In this document: one piece after another, positions 16,996 through 20,550 of the stretch | How the letters are laid out: each line of letters starts with the position of its first letter | How positions within the stretch are numbered: the first letter of the stretch is position 1 | Assembly: GCA_021789755.1 (NCBI GenBank) | Contig: JAJYJD010000028.1 | Location: 1-20,550 of the forward strand | DNA length: 20,550 nucleotides | Direction of reading: 5' to 3' | Origin: Bacteroidota bacterium | GTDB taxonomy: Bacteria; Bacteroidota; Ignavibacteria; Kryptoniales; JAKASW01 | Program-made: the position numbers and the translations under genes | The notes under the pieces: generated by a model | The model's input: the letters and a program-made list of their open reading frames with translations, nothing else | Databases searched by the model: none | Told to the model about the DNA's origin: nothing

Positions 16996-17552
16996 AACGA
17001 ATTATTGCCCTGTTGATAGTCGCTTTCATCTTCATGCTCGGTGTAACTATGACGTTTGCGCAGGTTCCCGCGGATAGCGCACATAAATTCATCGGCGTGC
17101 AGAAATGCAAGATGTGTCATGCCACCGAAAAGATCGGCGCGCAGTACAAGATATGGGAGGCCTCGAAGCATGCCCAGGCTTACGCGGATCTCGCTTCCGA
17201 TACCGCAAAGGCTGTGGCGAAGGCGCGCGGGATCGACGATCCTCAGAAATCGCCGAAGTGCCTGAAATGCCACGAGACCGGTTACGGCGAACCTGCCGCC
17301 ATGTTCGAGGCAGGTTTCGACCCGACACTGGGAGTCCAGTGCGAATCGTGTCACGGTGCAGGCTCGGACTACTGGAAGATGGCCACGATGAAAGGTATTC
17401 ACGATAAGACAATCGACCCCGCTTCTGTCGGCCTTGTTTTGCCGACGCAGGAAGTATGCGAGACATGCCATAACCAGGACAGTCCGTTCTTCCATGGCTT
17501 CGACTTCAAGACGTATAGCGCGAAGATAGCTCATCCCATGAAACCGGAATAA
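16992..17552 (+). CDS. Tetrahaem cytochrome c554-like protein
   Basis: The product is 186 residues. Its ATG overlaps the previous stop (ATGA), so the two are translationally coupled. Residues 1-23 are a signal peptide. Four CxxCH motifs start at residues 39 (CKMCH), 90 (CLKCH), 117 (CESCH) and 156 (CETCH). The framework GVQKCKMCH, IWEASKHAQAY, SPKCLKCHETG, GVQCESCHGAGSDY and IAHP matches the cytochrome c554 family of periplasmic electron carriers. It is the last gene of the redox operon and is a candidate soluble acceptor linking the membrane complex to a terminal oxidase or reductase outside this window. Confidence 0.9.
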   Translation: MKRIIALLIVAFIFMLGVTMTFAQVPADSAHKFIGVQKCKMCHATEKIGAQYKIWEASKHAQAYADLASDTAKAVAKARGIDDPQKSPKCLKCHETGYGEPAAMFEAGFDPTLGVQCESCHGAGSDYWKMATMKGIHDKTIDPASVGLVLPTQEVCETCHNQDSPFFHGFDFKTYSAKIAHPMKPE

Positions 17553-17594
17553 TATTTTATCGGAGGTTGCGCTGAGTGCGTAACCTGTCGAAAA

Positions 17595-17640
17595 GCCTCG
17601 CGGGTCAGACATCGGTGGGGCAATTGAGTACCCGCGGGGC
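17595..17640 (+). other. Long-stem hairpin between the redox operon and GH47 gene
   Basis: GCCTCGCGGGT (17595-17605) pairs along 11 bp (one G-U wobble) with ACCCGCGGGGC (17630-17640) around a 24-nt loop. No T tract follows on the + strand; AAAA precedes it, so on the - strand it would look like a terminator, though I see no - strand gene. It may stabilise or end the redox mRNA. Confidence 0.4.
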
Positions 17641-17677
17641 CATGGAATAGCGATAGCAGATGCTGATCCATCCTCAG

Positions 17678-17689
17678 TTTGAATTCAAA
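17678..17689. promoter_or_regulatory. 12-bp perfect palindrome upstream of GH47
   Basis: TTTGAATTCAAA is its own reverse complement, and an ATCCGGAT palindrome follows within ten bases (about 17695-17702). Both lie about 125 nt upstream of the GH47 start, where an operator would fit. Short AT-rich palindromes also arise by chance. Confidence 0.2.
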
Positions 17690-17813
17690 ATTTGATCCGG
17701 ATTTCATTACTGGCGGTACGATTGCTAAATTGAGACCGTTTCCGTCGTTATCTTTAAGACTGAAGCGTCACATTTTGCAAGCATGTTCATTAAACCAGTT
17801 GATTGGATCAGAT

Positions 17814-19196
17814 ATGAAACGCATTCTTTCTCTCCTCCCAAACCTACGCTTGATCCTCTTCCTGCCGGCTCTGTTGGTGCTTGGAGAATTCCTGAGTGTT
17901 GCCGCGGCGCAGACTACGGCGAAACAGGATTATGCCGATAAGGTCAGGCGTGAATTCCTCTTCGCGTGGAACAATTACAAGAAGTACGCATGGGGGCATG
18001 ACGAGTTGAAGCCGCTTAGTAAGACTTACTTCGACTGGTATGGAAAATCGCTTCTCATGACGCCGGTCGATGCTTACGATACGATGGTACTGATGGGGCT
18101 GAAGAAGGAAGCTCAAGAAGACGAGCGGCTGATCGATGACAGCCTGACGTTCGATAAGGACATCGCTGTATCCAACTTTGAAATCACGATAAGGATGCTC
18201 GGAGGGCTTCTGTCCGGATACGAGCTTAATCATGACAAGCGTTTCCTGGAACTCGCGACGGACCTGGCGAACCGGCTGCTTCCTGCTTTCAATTCTGCGA
18301 CGGGAATGCCGTACCGGTTTGTGAACCTGAAAACAGGGAAAGTGAGCGGAGCCGTCTCGAATCCAGCTGAAATCGGCACAGAGACGCTCGAGCTCGGCAC
18401 TCTAAGTAAACTGACGGGTAATCCTGTCTACTTTGAGAAAGCTAAGAAGGCGGTCGTGGCGCTTTTCAACCGGCGGTCCACGATAGGACTTGTCGGATCC
18501 GCGATAAACGTCGAAACGGGCGAGTGGGTCAATACGGAGAGCCACATAAGCGGTGGTATCGATTCATATTACGAATATCTCCTTAAGGCCTGGAAGTTGT
18601 TCGGGGATAAAGACTTCAAGAATATGTGGGACGTGAGTGTCGCGGCGGTAAATAAGTATCTCGCGCAGGAAGTCAACGGAGAGCTCTGGTACGGCCACGC
18701 GAACATGGATACCGGAGTCGTCAACAGGACATATTTCGGTGCGCTCGACGCGTTCTTCCCGGCTGAACTCGCGCTGGGGGGCGAACTGAAAAGGGCGGAA
18801 GAGCTTGAGAACTCGTGCTATAAGATGTGGCTCTATTACGGGATCGAGCCTGAGCAAATTAACTATACAAACATGTCGATCGTCGATTCCGGGTATGTCT
18901 TGCGCCCGGAGAACATCGAGTCGAATTACTACCTTTACAAGTTCACTCGCGATCCGGAATATCTTTGCCGCGCGGAGACTTATTTCAATACGTTTGTGTA
19001 CAACTGCAAGGTGAAGGCTGGTTTCGCTTCTCTTGAAAGTGTGATTACGAAGAAGCATGTGGACGATATGGAAAGCTTCATGTTCGCGGAGACGTTTAAG
19101 TATCTCTATCTGACTGTCGCGCCGGATTCCGTGCTTGATTTCAACAAGGTCATTTTCAATACCGAAGCGCATCCTCTGGAAAGGTATGCGGATTGA
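17814..19196 (+). CDS. GH47 (class I) alpha-mannosidase homologue, exported
   Basis: The product is 460 residues from ATG 17814. I prefer this to the in-frame TTG at 17679 because residues 1-32 then form a clean signal peptide (LILFLPALLVLGEFLSVAAAQ region). GH47 motifs run in order: AWNNYKKYAWGHDELKP (51-67), AYDTMVLMGL (87-96), FEITIRMLGGLLSGYE (122-137), RLLPAFNSATGMPYRFVNLKTG (154-175), DSYYEYLLKAW (250-260), RPENIESNYYLY (364-375) and the Ca-binding FNTEAHPL (448-455). By family homology, Glu123, Asp250 and Glu366 or Glu369 are the acid/base set and Thr450 coordinates calcium. GH47 enzymes trim alpha-1,2-linked mannose by inversion; most are eukaryotic, with a minority in bacteria. The ribosome site is weak. 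It is coupled to the flavocytochrome gene behind it. Confidence 0.88.
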   Translation: MKRILSLLPNLRLILFLPALLVLGEFLSVAAAQTTAKQDYADKVRREFLFAWNNYKKYAWGHDELKPLSKTYFDWYGKSLLMTPVDAYDTMVLMGLKKEAQEDERLIDDSLTFDKDIAVSNFEITIRMLGGLLSGYELNHDKRFLELATDLANRLLPAFNSATGMPYRFVNLKTGKVSGAVSNPAEIGTETLELGTLSKLTGNPVYFEKAKKAVVALFNRRSTIGLVGSAINVETGEWVNTESHISGGIDSYYEYLLKAWKLFGDKDFKNMWDVSVAAVNKYLAQEVNGELWYGHANMDTGVVNRTYFGALDAFFPAELALGGELKRAEELENSCYKMWLYYGIEPEQINYTNMSIVDSGYVLRPENIESNYYLYKFTRDPEYLCRAETYFNTFVYNCKVKAGFASLESVITKKHVDDMESFMFAETFKYLYLTVAPDSVLDFNKVIFNTEAHPLERYAD

Positions 19197-20550
19197 CGGC
19201 AGGAGGCGTTAGAAAAGCCTGGGTTCTGTCATCCGTCCTTGTGCTTATTGCCGGCACCGCCGCGACCTGGATTTATTTTGGCGGACCAGCTTTTTCGGTC
19301 CTCCGGTTTGCCGACCAATTCGGCAACTTGCTGGCCCTTGTCGGGCTCGCAGGCTTTGTCGCAATGATCGCGCTGGGGACGCGCTTCCCATGGGTGGAAC
19401 GGATTCTCGGCCTTGACCGTGTTTACCGTATTCACAAGTCCCTCGGCGTCGTGGTCCTCTCGATATTCATCGGACACGCGCTTCTGAGAACGCTGGATTA
19501 TTCCCTCAAGCACTCGAATGGCCGGGGCTGGTCATTTCTCTTCTACTTCAGCACAAAGGACACTCCGCTTTTGCTCGGCCACATCGCTTTCTATATACTG
19601 ATCATCGTAATCCCGATTGCGATCTGGGGACGACATCGGATTTCTTTCTGGTTATGGAAGTACAGTCACTTGCTGGTTTACCCGGCGGTCGCGGTCGGTG
19701 TCACACACGCGTGGCTTGAACAGGGAAAACATTTTGTGAGCATGTCGAACCTAATGTTGTTTGTCCCGGTCGCTGGCGCTCTGGTTTTCCTCTCCGTGTA
19801 CAGGTTGATGGTCAGGGTCAGGCTTGTCCGACAAGCTACGTGGCAGGTCGCGGAGCTGGTCCGTGAGACTGGCGATACGACGACTCTCGTCCTCGCACGT
19901 CCCGAAGGGCCGGGCCCATTCGCGAACCGCCGCGCCGGACAATTCGCGATTATACGTGTCCGCGATGGAGGGAGATGGAGCGAGCCTCACCCGTTCACTA
20001 TATCCGCGCCGCCGCATTCTGATACTCTCCATTTCACGATCAAAGCTGCCGGGCGTTTCACTTCCGCGATACCATCGCTGGCGCCGGGCACGCAGGTACT
20101 CTGTGAGGGACCGTACGGGGTTTTTTCCGTCGACTTCCGAAAGGAGAAGGATATAGTGATGATCAGCGGAGGCGTCGGAATCACGCCGTTCCTGAGCTCT
20201 ATCCGGCACGCGATCCGGACTTCCGCCGACAGCCGTATCGTCCTCTTCTGCTGCAATCGAAGTTACGATGACATCATCGCGAGGGATGAGCTGAGTTCGG
20301 CTGCAGGGCTGTTGCAGTTGAAAGTCGTGCACGTTCTGAGCAAAGTTCCCGAAGGCGGCTTTCCTGCCGGTGGTAGTGGAGTCGTCTTTGAAGGCGGGCA
20401 CATCAACGGCGAGATCATAGCCAAACATGCCCCTTCTGCCGAAGCGTCCTTCTACCTATGCGGCCCTCCCCCCATGCAGGATGCCGTATTGCGTGCCTTG
20501 GAGGATAAGCTTGGCGTGCCGCCATCGAGAGTCAGGCGCGAACTGTTCTT
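19193..20550 (+). CDS. Ferric-reductase/NADPH-oxidase-like membrane flavocytochrome (3' end cut by window)
   Basis: At least 452 residues are open to the window end. The start is TTG 19193, which overlaps the GH47 stop (TTGA) and follows GGAAAGG by about eight bases. Residues 1-205 hold about six membrane helices. His81/His95 and His159/His172 sit on two helices at the 13-12 residue spacing that binds two haem b in ferric-reductase transmembrane domains. The cytoplasmic part has the FAD-binding HPFTISAPP (266-274), GPYGVFS (306-312), the NAD(P)H-binding ISGGVGITPFLS (324-335) and CGPPPMQDAV (423-432), and is close to its natural C-terminus (RRELF, where the family has an E-x-F ending). It should move electrons from NAD(P)H through FAD and haem across the membrane to iron, oxygen or a periplasmic acceptor. 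Which acceptor is unknown. Confidence 0.9.
   Translation, partial: MTAGGVRKAWVLSSVLVLIAGTAATWIYFGGPAFSVLRFADQFGNLLALVGLAGFVAMIALGTRFPWVERILGLDRVYRIHKSLGVVVLSIFIGHALLRTLDYSLKHSNGRGWSFLFYFSTKDTPLLLGHIAFYILIIVIPIAIWGRHRISFWLWKYSHLLVYPAVAVGVTHAWLEQGKHFVSMSNLMLFVPVAGALVFLSVYRLMVRVRLVRQATWQVAELVRETGDTTTLVLARPEGPGPFANRRAGQFAIIRVRDGGRWSEPHPFTISAPPHSDTLHFTIKAAGRFTSAIPSLAPGTQVLCEGPYGVFSVDFRKEKDIVMISGGVGITPFLSSIRHAIRTSADSRIVLFCCNRSYDDIIARDELSSAAGLLQLKVVHVLSKVPEGGFPAGGSGVVFEGGHINGEIIAKHAPSAEASFYLCGPPPMQDAVLRALEDKLGVPPSRVRRELF

Noticed and set aside
17679..17813. TTG-initiated N-terminal extension of the GH47 protein
   Set aside because: It places 45 polar residues before a clean signal peptide; export favours the ATG at 17814.

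Overview
This 20.5 kb window looks like chromosomal DNA from a Bacteroidota/Chlorobi-lineage bacterium, most likely Ignavibacteria-like. The main evidence is a 1,197-residue secreted protein ending in a textbook type IX secretion (T9SS) type A sorting domain (NYPNPFNPTTTIEY, GVYFYRI, K-rich end). A lipoprotein-like repeat protein and a very large Asp-box protein, both of styles common in that group, support it, as does a Rieske/cytochrome b operon with multihaem cytochromes. No taxonomic search was possible, so the assignment is inference. Every gene I can support lies on the + strand.

Region 1 (about 1-5500) is a cell-surface region. It holds a possible 3' end of an upstream gene, a sigma70-like promoter whose spacer carries a run of ten G, a repeat-rich putative lipoprotein (with its own run of eight G), a hairpin terminator, and the large T9SS cargo protein followed by a perfect 11-bp terminator hairpin. 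Third codon positions look less GC-rich here than in the rest of the window.

Region 2 (about 5770-8072) is a two-gene unit: a divergent beta-ketoacyl-ACP synthase that appears to be leaderless, and a LacI-family regulator 19 nt behind it. Region 3 (8258-11450) is one exported 1,038-residue protein with eleven Asp-boxes and a strong intrinsic terminator. Region 4 (11866-13509) is a DUF2339-type polytopic membrane protein flanked by long gene-free stretches.

Region 5 (13990-17552) is a tight redox operon: Rieske protein, fused b6/subunit-IV-type cytochrome b, an 11-haem membrane-anchored cytochrome c, and a tetrahaem cytochrome c554-like protein. The gaps are 10, 2 and -4 nt. It looks like a quinol-oxidising bc-type complex in which multihaem cytochromes take the place of cytochrome c1 or f.

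Region 6 (17814 to the window end) pairs an exported GH47 (class I alpha-mannosidase) homologue with a ferric-reductase/NADPH-oxidase-like membrane flavocytochrome. The flavocytochrome starts at a TTG overlapping the GH47 stop codon and runs off the window with all four haem-ligand histidines and its FAD and NAD(P)H motifs intact.

I found no CRISPR array, tRNA, rRNA, insertion sequence or integrase. The most interesting signals are the G-tract promoter near an in-gene G-tract (possible phase variation), the c1-less multihaem bc operon, and the coupled GH47/flavocytochrome pair.
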